In this document: piece after piece, positions 27,199-40,500 of the stretch
Layout of the letters: the number at the start of each line of letters is the position of its first letter
Numbering within the stretch: the first letter of the stretch is position 1
Source of the DNA: Engraulis encrasicolus
Taxonomy: Eukaryota; Chordata; Actinopteri; Clupeiformes; Engraulidae
Length of the DNA stretch: 64,000 nt
Direction: 5' to 3'
Assembly: GCF_034702125.1 (NCBI RefSeq)
Contig: NC_085878.1
Span: 26,682,451-26,746,450, forward strand
Notes under the pieces: generated by a model
The model's database searches: none
What the model was told of the DNA's origin: nothing
The model's input: only the letters and a program-made list of their open reading frames with translations
Translations under genes and position numbers: made by a program

Positions 27199-28460
27199 CT
27201 TCTGCACAGCAGCTTGTCATAACGAAGACTTCACGCCTGCAACAACACAGTGGTGAAGAGAAGAGAGAGGCCGTTTCTTTATTTCTTTAATTCATGTGAT
27301 CAAGGCCTATCTCTGCTGTCAAGTAACAGTGGGAGTGAACCTTGTTCCACATATCCTTGACCAATTAAAAAAAAAAAAAAAACTTCCGAAACACGCTTCA
27401 AAATGTAAAGAAGGGAAAAAAACAGACATCAGTAAGATGCTTATTCTACTTCAATGCTTAGATTTTCCAAAGGCGGCATCCACAGTTGAAGACGTTTTTG
27501 TTAACATTTTAATGTCTTCTTTGCATAGCCATCAAGCTGACAATTGAGACCAATAGTATTCAAAGCAAATCATTTTTTGGGTTTAGCGCCCACAACACAT
27601 TAAAAAAAACTCAGTGTACTCTCTGGAACGCTTTCATCAACTAACAGCCAGTGTTTAATTGGCTTTTGTGCTCGCTTTGTTTTGTGTTGCCCTACATACT
27701 GTAGCCAGAGGATTCAAGCTGTGCTAAGGGCAGGGAGAGAGAGACATGTGCTCGCCTCGCTCTGTTGACAGCTGGGTTATAGGTGCACTAAACTGGCTGG
27801 CTGAAGACTGTCTGAATCTCTTCAGTTTATTGTAGCAATGGCCCCATTTCACTAAACAGTGACTGTGACCGCTGGTTCCATCATAAAAACACAATGACAG
27901 AAACAGCCAGACCTCGTCCGTTAAAGCGTCCATTAGGATTTCACCAAACATCTGTTTGCATGTCACAAACGTAACGTAACATACTCTCAACACAAACATG
28001 GTTTTAACACACAGCTTTACGACCGAATCTGACAATCTCGAGACTAGTAATCTTGTTTATTGTTTTGTTTTTAAGACATGAACACATCATTGTCAGAGCA
28101 GTACAGATCTTGTGGTGAGAAGAGAAAAAAGTTGAAGACATAACCTACCCCGTGAAACAATGTCTTGTTATTGGTTGTCCATCTTGCCCTTGGCCGTCAG
28201 GAAAATATACACGCATACGCGCACACACACACACACCCACACACCCACAGACACACAGAAGACGTTGACTCCCAGATGTAGTCAGAGGGGGGTTCCACTG
28301 CAGTCAGAGGGTCGAGCAGTGAGAGGCCCTTGAAACGCTGAATCCTCCAATTTGTCTCCAATAGTAGAAAATCTTGCCACACAATCCTGTGGGAGGCACA
28401 ATAAAACAAAGGGAAAGTGCAGGAGGGCAGCAGGACAAGAGCGAGAGACAGAGAGATTTG

Positions 28461-28463
<3 letters not shown>

Positions 28464-28551
<88 letters not shown>
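28464..28551. repeat. (GA)44 microsatellite
   Basis: Uninterrupted GA dinucleotide run. Confidence 0.95.
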
Positions 28552-28554
<3 letters not shown>

Positions 28555-30357
28555 CTGGGGTTACTATCGGTCGTTCACATGGCTCCGAAATCCCCACAGG
28601 GCCCGGAGCTTCAGCCTTTTCCTGTTTGAGTGTCTTCCTCCTCCATTACAAAACACCCTGGATTTAAAAACACACACGGCATCTTCAGCTCACTCACTCA
28701 CATCACACTAAGGCCATTTTCATAAACACTGCTCTCGTCCTGACTCATGCTGTGGCTGTGAGCATAAACATAACACCAAGATGATCTGGACTAGTTGCAT
28801 GTTTTGGACAACATTTTGTGACAGTCCATTTCTTCCACACAATCTATGTCTTGGTGCAGCATCTTATCTGAACTAACGAACCTCCAGTAAGAAACGTATC
28901 TGTTACTTACCGAACCCAAAGAGTCACAGAAACAAAAACTGCTCAGACAACTATGGCTATGGCACTTCCAACCTTTATTGTTGAACCTCCATCACTAAGC
29001 CAACTTCACACATAAGGCTACTGCTGTCACTAGAACTAGGTTTACCACTTATTTATTCCAGACATTTACTACATAATTCTAATTCGCTCAACTCTTTAGC
29101 ATGAAGGAGTGTTTTGAATTTGCCTGCTTGAATATGGAGGACACAGGTAAATCCTGATGAATATCTGACTTGATGGCTTCTAACTCCAAGTTGCCTGGTA
29201 CAGTCTACCAATACTAATGCTTTTCCGTGACACACTTGTTAATGGCAACAAGGTTCTCCATGCAACTTACAACCACAATAAACTATGCATCCCAATAGAG
29301 CAAATGCGGCACAGGTCACTGATTAACTTGGGAGGTGGTTTCAGGACACCACTGATCAATTTAGAAGACCATACACTGGCTGGTTTTAATTAACACGTGG
29401 TGCTTCCTCTGCATTCAAGGTGCTGCTCTTTGAAGCGGCCACACAGTCACATCCAACGTGTTGCATCAGCCACAAACTAAATGCTTTGAAGCCAAACAGC
29501 CTTTCGCTGGGCTAAAGTCCAGAGTTTATGTCATCCTCTAAAATCGTGAAACCATACGGCTGCTAAATTACAAGCAAACAATATTAAATATATTTAAAGA
29601 CAAGCGCTCCGGCAACCGCACATCCTACGTGAGCAGTAAGCAACCACTCAGCATAATTGAGCTCATCTTCCTAGAAGACATTGGTGTGTTACCCTGGGGA
29701 GGATGAGTCTCCCATTATAATAGCTTTGACCTAAAGTAACCTCTGCTTGTTCAATTTCTCTCTCGATGTTCTGTACAACTTATCAGTCTACAGTTACCTT
29801 TGACCTGGAAAAAAGACACTCTGCATCCAACTTTCAGGGCAGCCCACGGAAGCTCGAGAGACAGCTAGTCAGTGGGGTAATGTGAGTTTATGTCACGATG
29901 TGATAGTGGGGAAAAAAACAAACATACAGCTATATTTCAAGCTGGTTGAAGTTGAAGTTGCATAATGTCTTGCAAAATGTTGCATACCACTATGAGTGAA
30001 TTTCAGTAAAATATGCCACTCTGAATGAGAATAGACAACGTAGTGAGATCAGGGACAGCTGACATGACAACACATCTGGATTTGAGGGGAAGTGTCTACT
30101 GCCAAATATGAACCTCCTCAAATATCTGAAGTCATGAGAACTTTAAGGAAGGGGCACTCTCTCTAAAAATAGGGCTGATGTGGGTTATTCGTGCCACTAA
30201 ACAAAGAGCACCATTTATTGTTAAGAGGTTGGAACAGTTTCGGTATCTTGTAATGCCGGAATTCTCCCCTACTGGTAATTTCACGTCAAAATCAGACACT
30301 TTGGGGCCCGACCAACATGGATTTCAATTTAACTCTGTGTGCCTTTTAAGTGGTAAG

Positions 30358-30587
30358 TATCCCAATCAAAAAACATGCACATCCAGTGACTGGTTTCGGG
30401 TGCAGGTTCAAAAAAGTCAATCCATAAGTAATGAAGAAAACCGCACACCGATGAACTCCCATTCAAGCCATTTTTAATGTGTGACGTTTCGGGCCACCCT
30501 GGCCCTTCCTCAGACCTCAGACAGTGGTGGCTTAAATGGCTTAAATGAGAGTTCATCGCTGTGTGGTTTTCTTCATTACTTATGGAT
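30358..30587. mobile_element. Foldback element with 18-nt flanking direct repeats
   Basis: Inverted arms of about 50 nt (CAATCCATAAGTAATGAAGA at 30418, inverted and ending at 30589) flank GTTTCGGGCCACC then CTGGCCCTTCCTCAG. Direct repeats TGCCTTTTAAGTGGTAAG (30340-30357) and TGCCTTTTTAGTGGTAAG (30588-30605) look like a target duplication. Confidence 0.6.
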
Positions 30588-32068
30588 TGCCTTTTTAGTG
30601 GTAAGGCATAAGCCCAGAACTGCATTTTCACGAGTCTGGCACAAATATTAAGGAAGAAAAAGACTAGGAAAGTCTTAATTAAGAGGGTAGGAAACTAAGC
30701 TTATACATTCATCCTTGATTATGTCAGTCACACAATGTTGGTTGTGAGTGATGTTTGAAAACTCTTTTCTGGCTCTACACAAATTAATCACACAAACATT
30801 GTGGAATACAACAATCATCCGAGTATGAATTATGAAATAATAATAATATTAATATAAGCAATAAAATGGGCCATCTTGTCTAAACCTCACCTGCAATGTC
30901 ATAATAAACAACTGAAAATATGGTGCTTGGTTCTTGAGTCGTTTCAGACTCAGAGATAATAGGGCAAGAGCTTACGGGCTGAAATGAACTGTAGTAAAGT
31001 AGTAATAGAGTAGTTACAGTAGAACTAGTGCAAGATATTGTTACTTTTTCACGGGGCACAGCAATGTCAAGAGTGCTAACCTTACACGTAGGCCTCTTAT
31101 AGTGGCATTATCATAAGCTATGGCAAACGTTAGCTGTTCTATGTCAGATCCTTTTGTGGGGGACATGTTTTAGCTAGACAGGGCTGTACACATGTAACAC
31201 TCACATTATTGATTCAGGGAGATTATACAATCAAGTGAAGTGTTTATATAGACACATTGCTGGGAAATTAAATCAACTAAAGTGGAATTCTTTGTCGCCC
31301 CAACTTTCTTTGCCAGCTAGCGTTACTTCCGCTGTTTACATGGAAACTTTCATGGTGTGGTGTAACATTTGGCCACAGTCCATGAGTTTCGCATATCCCG
31401 GTAACAACAGGTAATGAATTACATAACTATCATATCTTGCTTGTAGGCAATTGTTGTTTCCTTACCATGAATAATGTTGCCGTTAATCTGTAACTTGAGC
31501 TAGTCAACAAACTCACGTCAACTGTTACCTGTCAAGTTAGCATTAGCTCCTCACCTTTGTGTAGCGTGAAACAAGGCTTGTGTCACTGACAAGCTAATGT
31601 TAGCTGATATTTCGAGCTCGTCGCAAAGTTGTTTTGTTGTGTGTTGAAGACAAGCCAGTCGTTCTATGCCTCTGACAATACTGACTGCCCTCTATTTATT
31701 TGCTGTCAAACTATTTGTCAAATTCCTTAGCAGCCACTGCATTCAATGCAGATGAGACATGTTATGGTTAACCAGCTAAGTTGGCTTGTTTACAGTTAAT
31801 GGTTAAGCACAAAATAATGATGGTAAGCCAACTAGCGTCAAGACGCAACCCTCGTCTTCAATCGAAAGCCAGTGGAATACTTTAGACGAGTACAATATGT
31901 GCACTTCTAACAAGTGTTACCAAGTATAACAATACATTCACGACTGTCTCTGGAGCACCATGAAACATCACCATAAAGTAGCTGTGTAAAAACGTCTTGC
32001 GAGTGATATTTTAGCGGTAGCCAGATTAGCAACACAAACTGGTATCTTGACAAGTGGCGTCTACGTAC

Positions 32069-32250
32069 CTGGATAAAAAACGGTATTTCCTTTGATTGTA
32101 CCAACGATGGATTGTACATAGGATTTCACTACTAGCGAAAATTACAAGAACGTTTTTTAGATTTTTGATAACACACAAAATATTCGAAGTAACTAACTAC
32201 GACTGCTAATGAGGAGGCACCATGGGCCGCTGGATAATATTGTCCTACCA
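32069..32250 (-). other. nr1h3: Candidate nr1h3 noncoding first exon and start region
   Basis: Inference. A strong minus-strand donor (CCAG/GTACGTAG) puts an exon end at 32069, about 4.8 kb upstream of the ATG exon, with promoter-like sequence beyond it (a CRE octamer at 32315-32322). The 5' limit is not visible; 32250 is a guess. Confidence 0.35.
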
Positions 32251-32283
32251 AATAAACTACAACGCCGCATTCGTCTTGCGTAG

Positions 32284-32322
32284 TGACGTGTTCAACCTCG
32301 CCTAAAGAGGCGTATGACGTCA
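32284..32322. promoter_or_regulatory. CRE octamer and half site in the nr1h3/atxn1l divergent region
   Basis: A perfect palindromic CREB/ATF site, TGACGTCA, lies at 32315-32322, with a TGACGTG half-type site at 32284-32290. It lies between nr1h3 (leftward) and atxn1l (rightward) and nearer the nr1h3 candidate first exon. Function is inferred from motif and place only. Confidence 0.4.
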
Positions 32323-33660
32323 GAAGTAGGCAGAAGAGAAACATTTCGGTGCAGATAAATAATGGCATGACTTTGGTGTCTGCTTAAATTCATAATTTAA
32401 GGGTTTCATTGATGATCCCTATGCTATTATTAGAAATCAAACAAACAAAAACGCCAATAAGCCTACTGAATACACCTACAATTAATCACTTGAGGCGAGG
32501 AGAAATTAGTTACTGTGGTTAGGCCTATCCAGTTAGGTTTCCACAACATTGCCAATAAAAACTGTTGTGTGATTTACACTAGTCAAGAACTCTATTTTTG
32601 CTATACAGTGCAAAGGCCTGAATGGGGCAATACCTCAAACTATTACCAGTTAAAACATGTGTAACAATCTATGTTAAACATTTTTAAATGCTGTAATAAT
32701 ATATGCTCATGTTTGTGAGTTTTAAGGAGAATCACCACGGTTTTGCTCCAATTGTGTAGCAGTATATGTAAGATAAAGATTGAATGGCCAATGGTGGGGC
32801 ACTGCGCTGATTGCAGTGTGTACCCGGGTTCGATTCCGGGCCGATCATTTCTGAGGCCTCCCCCGTCTCTCTCTCCCACTCGTTGCCTATCTCACTCTTC
32901 ACTGTACTACCCTAATAATAAAGATGAAAAACCCTCCCAAAAACACATTATAAAAGAGACTGACTGACAACTGTGTCTACACCCTAAATCTTGGCTGAAG
33001 TGCCCTTGAGACAGACATCAAACCCACATTGCTCCAGTGATAGTCTCTGTCTGAGCTAAATGCAGTGTACACTAAGTAATGCATGGGCGATGACTGTGAA
33101 TAAGACATCAATAAGTGCAAACAAGCACAACAAGAACATATCACAATACTTTTAGTATTTAGTACTTCACTATGTATACTAAAGCCCATTTCAATTCCCT
33201 TTGCCCTGTGACCCTGAATCTTGTAATAACAGCAGGTAATTGAAATGTTACTATATGCATATCAAGGAAATGACTATGACTATGACCACGATACATCGAC
33301 AGAATAAACTAGGTTAAACGTCATATCAGAGTAGAGCAGATTATCTATTAGGCCTATATACTGCCACTATACGATCACGATAGAACCAGTGACAACGGAG
33401 ACATGCACTTAGGCAGGCCAGGCCAATGACAGCTGACCCAGCACGGATCTGGCACAGATTACAGAAACAGGCTGTCAGCTGTAATGATGGCGCCCACGCA
33501 CGTAAAATTACACCAGTTGCTAAAGATTATGGTCTAATTCTACTGCAGATGCTTTTTGACACCTGCTATTTAGGTAAATCAAAGCAACCCCTGTCCCACT
33601 CAATTTTGCTGATGGGGCGGGTGATTCCTGATGGGAATGACATTTTCTTTTCTCCTGCAG
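32323..33660. other. nr1h3/atxn1l intergenic region
   Basis: About 1.3 kb between the divergent genes. Apart from the SINE at 32782-32940 I see no repeat and no ORF worth calling. Confidence 0.4.
32782..32940 (+). mobile_element. tRNA-derived SINE
   Basis: tRNA-like head with an A-box-like TGGCCAATGGTGG (from about 32786) and a perfect B box GGTTCGATTCC (32827-32837). A pyrimidine-rich CCCGTCTCTCTCTCCCACTC body and an AATAATAAAGATGAAAAA end follow. The order matches fish tRNA SINEs. Confidence 0.75.
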
Positions 33661-33699
33661 TCGTCCTTCGGTGTCATGGCATCTACGTTTTCCTTTGAC
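33661..33699 (+). other. Candidate 39-nt 5' exon of atxn1l
   Basis: A short block is framed by a good acceptor (TTTTCTCCTGCAG at 33648-33660) and donor (GAC/GTAAGA). It contains an ATG that reads MASTFSFD into the donor. It could be a noncoding leader exon, a uORF exon or chance. Not recognised by homology. Confidence 0.2.
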
Positions 33700-33784
33700 G
33701 TAAGATAGATCATGCTGATGCTATTTTGATGTTTCTTGATGCTTTTTTGTCAACAAATGAATATAAAATGTCTTTTTACTTTAT

Positions 33785-33977
33785 TTAGAACCAGCGAGGA
33801 ACATAACCAGGAAATAGATTATCGGTTTCTACGTCATTTTCTAGCGCCGCTGGGGTTCGTCTCTGCTGGCCTCCGAAATGGGCAGAACTCATCAGCCCTG
33901 ATTTGATGATTGATTTCACACATTTATTCACCAAGAAGGATAAAGTGCGAGGGAGCAACCAATAATGACATGGAGAG
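33785..33977 (+). other. atxn1l: Candidate atxn1l noncoding leader exon
   Basis: A possible 5' UTR exon ending at a good donor, GAGAG/GTACGC (GT at 33978-33979). The coding exon at 35347 has splice-acceptor-like sites upstream, so a spliced leader in this region is expected. The start is not defined. Confidence 0.25.
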
Positions 33978-34937
33978 GTACGCATATATTCCAATCATTT
34001 GCTTACAAACGTAAATTGTGTATTTAGCTGCGGAGGTAAATAAAGCTAGTAGCGGGTGGCTAGGATATCTTGTTATCCTCGCTAATGTCCACTCTCCCCA
34101 AAAATATTTGACTGTCTGCCCAATCTTATTCGATCATCTGTAAATTGTACCATGTTGAACAAGTTTTTCTGCATTTTTAAATATTGTTGCACAGATGATG
34201 CCGGTTTATTTCAAGTGACCCTTTTCAATTAACGTGTGCTGTGATGGAGCCACCCAGAGCTAGCTAACATCTACTGCTGTTGAAGTCACTGGCTGGTGGT
34301 GTTTTCGCTAGCTAGCATGTAGCGTGCTAACGGTGAAGAAAATGATAACGAATGGCGCTACCCTGTCGAAGTTGGTGAAGCTTTTCACAGATTGATTTCA
34401 GAGGTTGCCTTTCAACCTTTGCCACACTTTGCAGGACTAGAAGACACAGATGATTCATCCTGTTTTTCCTCGTTTGGGTACAGTACTCATGCGTATGCGA
34501 CATGATGTAAGATAATTATGATTTTTTGGATTGCTGTGCGATAAGCAAATACATGCACTGTAGAGATAAAAGGGCATCCATGCAAAATCAGAAAATAATC
34601 TGGTCTATTTTATCTCTTTGGAGTGTGTTATGTCGATTAAAGTGACATGCATTTTACAATCTGTCAGCAGCAGTAGTATTACTAAAAGCAGCTTGATCAG
34701 GAAAGACCGATGTAGATTCAGATGTTGTAATTAGTCATAAGGTACTGAACCGAAATTGAAATAGAAATGCACTTTAATGCACTGTTATCTATAGCATATT
34801 TTTTCAGGATTATTGTATTGCAGGAATTTGTATATAATGCTGTATATTGCATGGAATATTGGCCAGGTATTCACACTGCTTTGTGATGTTTTCAAGGTTA
34901 TTCATAATAATTTTTATAGATTCAGTGAAAGAAATTA

Positions 34938-35192
34938 GGTAAAAACAATCCCAATAACCATTTTCATAATAGATGGCAAATGTGCTTACCATTTTGATCG
35001 TTGTGTGTGCGCTTGTGTGCATGCACGTGTCCATGTGTTCGTGTGTTCAGGTGAGGGGATGGGTAAAACAAAAACAAAAAAACAATACCCATTCTCACAA
35101 AGCATGGCAAATGTTCTTCTAATTTAATCGCTGTGTGTGTGCTCGTGCATGGCACGCGTCCATGTGTTTGTGTGTACAGGTGAGGGGATGGG
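34938..35192. repeat. Tandem duplication upstream of the atxn1l start exon
   Basis: Two diverged copies (about 34952-35063 and 35083-35192). Each runs from CAATAMCCATTYTCA through ATGGCAAATGT, a GT-rich stretch and TGTCCATGTGTT to CAGGTGAGGGGATGGG. Both end in a CAG/GTGAGG site. Confidence 0.8.
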
Positions 35193-35346
35193 CGAGGTGA
35201 GCAGGAGCTTATCAGAGCTGATAGCAGTGGCATCACTTGCCTGGCACACAGGCCCAGTCCCCCGGTGCCCTCCGCAATAAGGAGCTCAGCCCAGCCAGGA
35301 CCACCACCACCACCAACCTCCCCCCGCCCCTCCATCCACGGCCACC

Positions 35347-36510
35347 ATGAAGCCAGCTCAGGAGAGCTTGCCACCCAAGAAACGGGACCTCCCTGTCAAC
35401 AGCAACAATAACACCACCACCAGTAGCAGCAGCAGCTCTACGAGTGGTGCAGGGTCTGGACCAGCAACAGCCACCGCAGCAACCGGAGGTGGAGGAGGAG
35501 AGGAGACAGCATCCACACAGAACGCCACGGCCAGCAGTGATGTCCAAAGCAGCAGTAGTGGGGATTGGCTGCGGGTCCAACAGCAGAACCTGCAGCAGAG
35601 CCTGCAGCAACAACAGCAGCAGCAGCACTACAGTGTGGAGGGGGCCCCTGACCAGTACAGTATGCTATACAAGGTGGCCCTGCCCTCCGTCACCTACTCC
35701 CCCACCAGCCTGCACCCGGCCATGCTCAGCCACATCTCCCCTGCCTACACCGTACCCTCCTCTCTGCTTCAGCACGCCGCCGGCCTGTCTTACCCCCCAC
35801 TCGGCTACACGCCCATCCCCCACTCCTCGGTGCAGTTTGTGGGTTCTCCGTACGCGGCCGTGCCTTACGCCGTGCCCCCCGGCTTCATCCCCGCCGGCCC
35901 CCTCATCTCTCCCCAGTCGGCCCTGTCGCAATCCCACGGCGTACCGCACCTGGTGCCGTACCCTTCGGTCATCCAGGAGGGCGTGGTGTCCTCGCCGCCC
36001 CAGACGCAGGTGCCAGTCCACGCCTATGCCAAAGTGGCGGCCGCCGCAGCTACCGCGGGTGGTGTTCCTCTGGTGCTGTCCTCGGAGCAGGCCGTGGCGG
36101 CGGCGGCAGCAGCAGCTCAACAGCAACAACAGCAGCAGCCAGGGGTCCTCTCCGCCGCCGAGCTCAGCCCCAGAGGGGTGCCCGTGTTCTACCATCCCGC
36201 CAGGCCGCACGCCTCCAGAGAGGCCCTGGAGCAGGAGAGGGAGAGGGAGCGTGACCGGGAGAGGGAGCTGAATGGCGGGGAGAGAGAGCAGCAGCACCAC
36301 GGGGCCCCGGGACGGGAGCTGCTGCTGCAGGACTCGGCTGCCCACGCGCCCAGGAACGCTCGCCTGCTGCTGGCAGCAGCGTCAGCCCAACAGCAGCACC
36401 AGCTGGAGGCCCAGCAGGAGAGGGAGAGGGAGCCCAGAGGGCCCAAGAGCCGGCGGCCGGACGAGAGGGCCTCACCTGGCCAGCGCAGCACACCTGACAT
36501 GGACCTGGAG
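35347..36510 (+). CDS. atxn1l: atxn1l coding exon 1
   Basis: 1164 nt, residues 1-388. Contains a Ser/Thr/Asn-rich N-terminus, an interrupted Q run (about 78-96), a Pro/Tyr-rich conserved block, A7Q7 (about 251-265) and an R/E/D run near 290-320. Ends DMDLE/GTGAGT. An open frame continues 20 codons into the intron and is not coding. Confidence 0.92.
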
Positions 36511-37469
36511 GTGAGTGAAGAGGTGGCTGTCATCTGCAGAGTTGAAAGATCTCGAGCACTATGCCATTAGCCTTAAATAATAACTTTGTGACCTTTAATG
36601 ATTGCATGGATGCATTGAAATATGTTTGTTTCTGCCCTGCGTCTATGTTTCAGTACATACACATTTGCAGGAACCCTGGAGGCGTTGGATTACTCATTTC
36701 TGGACCTTCTTTGTAGGTTACGTAGTATAGGAAAAAATACACAAAGTTACACAAAAGTTTTGTAGTACAGAAAGATTTCCTGCTGGCGAGTGTTGCTTCA
36801 GTTTCTGAAAATGTATGAGGAGAAGAATCAATAAAAAATGTCCTCCAGACAGCCTATAAATAAGTAATTGTCTTGAAACATTGCTGGATTGGTTCTGAAG
36901 AGAATCTCAGGTCTGTTTCAAATCCGCTTCCAGTCACAGACAGATAAATCTGTATTGAGGAAGGAAATGTCCAGCACAACATGTCCAGCATGTTTTGTAC
37001 ATGAGTAGACTACGTCTTTACTCAAGGCACAAATGGTGGTAGTAGTAGTAGTAGTAGCAGTAGTTTGAGGAAAAATATGCAGCTTTTTCCATCAGCGATT
37101 TGTCACCAGACTGCTGCTATTTATAAATGGCTAAGTTCACGGTTTGAAGCACGTAGGCCGGCCTACACTTCTTTCTTGATCTGTACTCGAGTTTGTGTTT
37201 GATCCCTTGACGCGCATTATCCTATTGATTTAAATAAAATAAATGCCTTGTTGTTTACACGGCCTGTGCGTTTACATAATATGTTGGGCCAGAAGGACGT
37301 GGCAAGCTATGCATTCCATATCCCAACAACAACAGTTCAGTTCTAAAAGTTGAGCAAATTGCAGTTGTAGTTTTGATCTTGCGTCAGATTCATGTCACAG
37401 GCTGTAGATAAAGTATGCTGAATCTGAATCACATTTTTCCCCCTTCTTGCCCTCTTTCTCTTTTTCCCC

Positions 37470-37556
<87 letters not shown>

Positions 37557-40500
37557 TCACTCACTCACAAAGCCGCTGCTTTTTTTTCTCTCGCTAAGCC
37601 ACAGTTGCAGTGTTTCCATGTTCCTCTCCACTTCCTTCCTTTATTGGTGGTAGTTTGGGAGTGTTGGTTGTTGGGCAACTCTCTTCTCAGCACTCCGCGG
37701 TGCGGTGCGGTGCTGTGTCCTGTCGTGTCGTGTCGTGCTGGCAGGGCAGGGCAGGGGCAGTCTGGGCGGTGGTGCTGCTGGGAGGGGCGGCTGGCCTGGA
37801 GAGGGAGGGAGGGAGGCCGCGGCTGGCTGTTGGGGTTTGTGGTCTCTCGACACTGGAGCTGGAGGAAGCTGCTCTGTGGTCGTTTGATAGGGGAGAGAGG
37901 CGGAGAGGGGAAGAGAGTGTAGTGGCAGTCAAAGACTCTGTCCGTCAGACCTTCCTGGAATTTGTGCTACGCTACACTACACTACACTACATTACATGTG
38001 CTATACGTCCACTATACCATCAGACTGTTGCTGTGGTGATGATGACGTGTTCCATTCCTTCAGTTCAGTCCATACACTGTGTATAAATGATTCTGTCTGA
38101 TTGTCATTATCACAGTTAAGAAGGGCACTGCCATAACATTACGGTGAAGGTGATTCAGAAGGTGTTGGCTGATTCATTTTGATTACACTGAGAAAGGACA
38201 CAGCAGTTGATCACATTCTGGAGGTGCAGAGCAGCGTATTTGTCCATGAGCACTTACATTCCGTGAATGACCGAGAGCGAATGGATAAGCAGTTCAACTC
38301 CTGATCAGTAGAGAGAGAGAGTGGTTGCCATGACAGCCCTGTTTGTGTGGTTTTTTTCCCTGCGTTATTTTGGGTGTTGAATGAAGGCATTGCTGCCTTC
38401 ATCTCCTGTGACTTGCCGCTGTTACTTCACGTATTTATGCCGCTGCAAAGTGTTAGGCCCGGGTGTTGTTATTTTTAGCCCTGTGAAGTGAAAGAGCTGC
38501 AGATAGATAGAAACATGAGGATGTCAGAGGAACCTGCTGCTAATTATGACAGAGAAAAACACCTTTGACAAAGAACTGGGGGATGGCACGCTGATGATAA
38601 CAACAGACAGATATAGCAAGATTCTGCAAGGTTTCTTGGAGAGATTGCTTATCTTGTTTTGAGAAAACTGTTGGTTTATGGCAACTCGGCCTTTGGCCAA
38701 TTTTCCATTGACTGAAAAACAGACTTTATGGCTCTGTGTATTATTACACGTGCAATACTATAGCTGTTAGCTATTACATCTATAGGTTATTTTTCTGATG
38801 GCCACACTACATTGACAAATGTATTGTTTAAAGGGCCACAAGGAAGGATGGCGTCGTTTGCGCGATGGCCATGGCATGCCCGTCTCCAAATCTATACTGT
38901 AATGAAAAAATGCTCTTCAAATAAACTCACTGTGAGAATGTTTTTCATCGCGGTATGCCAGCAGTTGATACAAATCTGAATACAATATGTAATGCGATTG
39001 TTCGTATGAAACAAAACGGCACTCGTTCGGACCACTCTGTCAAAAAGTTGCATTCAGGGTTTTCTGACTGTGGACCGTGGAAGTGGTCGCGAGAATCATT
39101 GTTCACTTACTAATGATTCACATAACCATCGGCCGACACGGGACAATGATTAATTAAACGTTTAATCCTACCTGGAGCCCCTTTAATGTGAAATTATTCA
39201 AATGCTTTATACACTGAATTACTTAAAATTTGTCACGTTTGTGTTTTCAGGTCCAGCAGGTGGTCGGACGCTTGGCCTCTCCAGTCCAGCATGCCGGCAA
39301 TCGCAAGGAAGCCTCCTCCCACGTACCCCTCAACCTATCCCAGAATTCCCAGCAGAGCCGAGAGGCTCATGGCGGGGAGGGCAGGACGGTGTACGTGCAT
39401 CAACCCCCCATCGCCACGGTTACGGACCTGCGGGCTCAGGCACATGCCCAGACGGCGCTCCAGGCCCAGCCGGGTCACCACGCAGTGATCCTAGCCAATG
39501 GGCAGCCGGTGCTCATACCCCTGGACTACCACCGCCACGCCCACCCCCACCCCCACCCCCAAACACAACAGCAGCAGTACGCAGTAGGCCAGCCTAACGA
39601 CTCATCCACACCTGCTGTTGCTGCCCCACTTCCACCACACACAGCCGCCATCACAGCCCAGTCGCCCTACCACAAAGCCATGGAACACCTCGTATCAACC
39701 GGCCACCCAGACCGGACTGGACCTCCAGAAATCCAAATCCAACTCCAGCAACAACCACCACCACAGACACTAGCAGCAGCCCATATGGTACCCGGTGCCG
39801 TGGCCCTCGCCCCAGTGTCGCTACCGGTCCAGGCCCAGGGGCAGGGGCAGCAGGCACAGGTGCTGGGTCCCCAAGGTCCTGTCCAGGCCGCTGCAGCAGC
39901 TGCAGCCGCCACCGGCCCCTCGCACTTCATGAAGGGAGCCATCATCCAGCTGGCCACGGGGGAGCTGAAGCGCGTGGAGGACCTGCAGACGCAGGACTTC
40001 GTGCGCAGCGCGGAGATGAGCGGCGGCCTGAAGATCGACTCCAGCATGGTGGTGGACGTGCGCGCCAGCCAGCAGAGGCCCGGCCTGGTGTCGCTGCACT
40101 TCAGCGTGGGCGAGCAGCAGAGCAAGGTGACCATCGACGTGCCGCCCGAGCACCCCTTCTTCGTCTTCGGCCAGGGCTGGTCGTCGTGCAGCCCAGAGCG
40201 CACGGCGCAGCTCTACGGCCTGGCCTGCCATCACCTGCAGGTGGGGGACGTGTGCGTGTCCATCGCCCTCCAGCAGCCTCCAGCGGCGGCGCAGCAGCAA
40301 AAGGTTCAGCCTCAGCAGCAGATTCAAGAGCAGCAGCAGCAGCAGCAGCAGCCACTGCAGTCACATTCACAACCACAGCAACAGCACCAACAGCTGGTGC
40401 ACGTTAGGACTCCAACCAAATCCAACTCCACGTCGTCTGCGGCGGCGTCGGCTTTGGTCCAGCCAATGGGGCCGCCGGCGCCCCAGCACACGCGGCCCCA

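Larger units (their letters stand above)
27237..32068 (-). other. nr1h3: nr1h3 probable intron 1
   Basis: No coding homology. Contains a (GA)44 tract (28464-28551) and a foldback/retroposon-like element (30358-30587). Much of it looks single copy. Confidence 0.5.
36511..39250 (+). other. atxn1l: atxn1l intron between coding exons
   Basis: Starts GTGAGT and ends TTTTCAG. Holds a (TC)n tract (37474-37553), short GCGGT/GTCGT repeats near 37690-37740, an ACTAC repeat near 37970-37990 and a TTAA MITE. No gene seen. Confidence 0.85.

Noticed and set aside
32782..32853. Functional tRNA gene
   Set aside because: B box is perfect, but the acceptor stem and anticodon arm do not close and a SINE body follows directly.
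35665..36345. Long minus-strand frame and two further plus frames in atxn1l exon 1
   Set aside because: GC-rich, repeat-derived shadows of the ataxin-1-like frame, which alone has conserved blocks and a Kozak start.
39651..40376. Minus-strand frames over the AXH region
   Set aside because: Antisense of a conserved GC-rich domain; no start context or homology.
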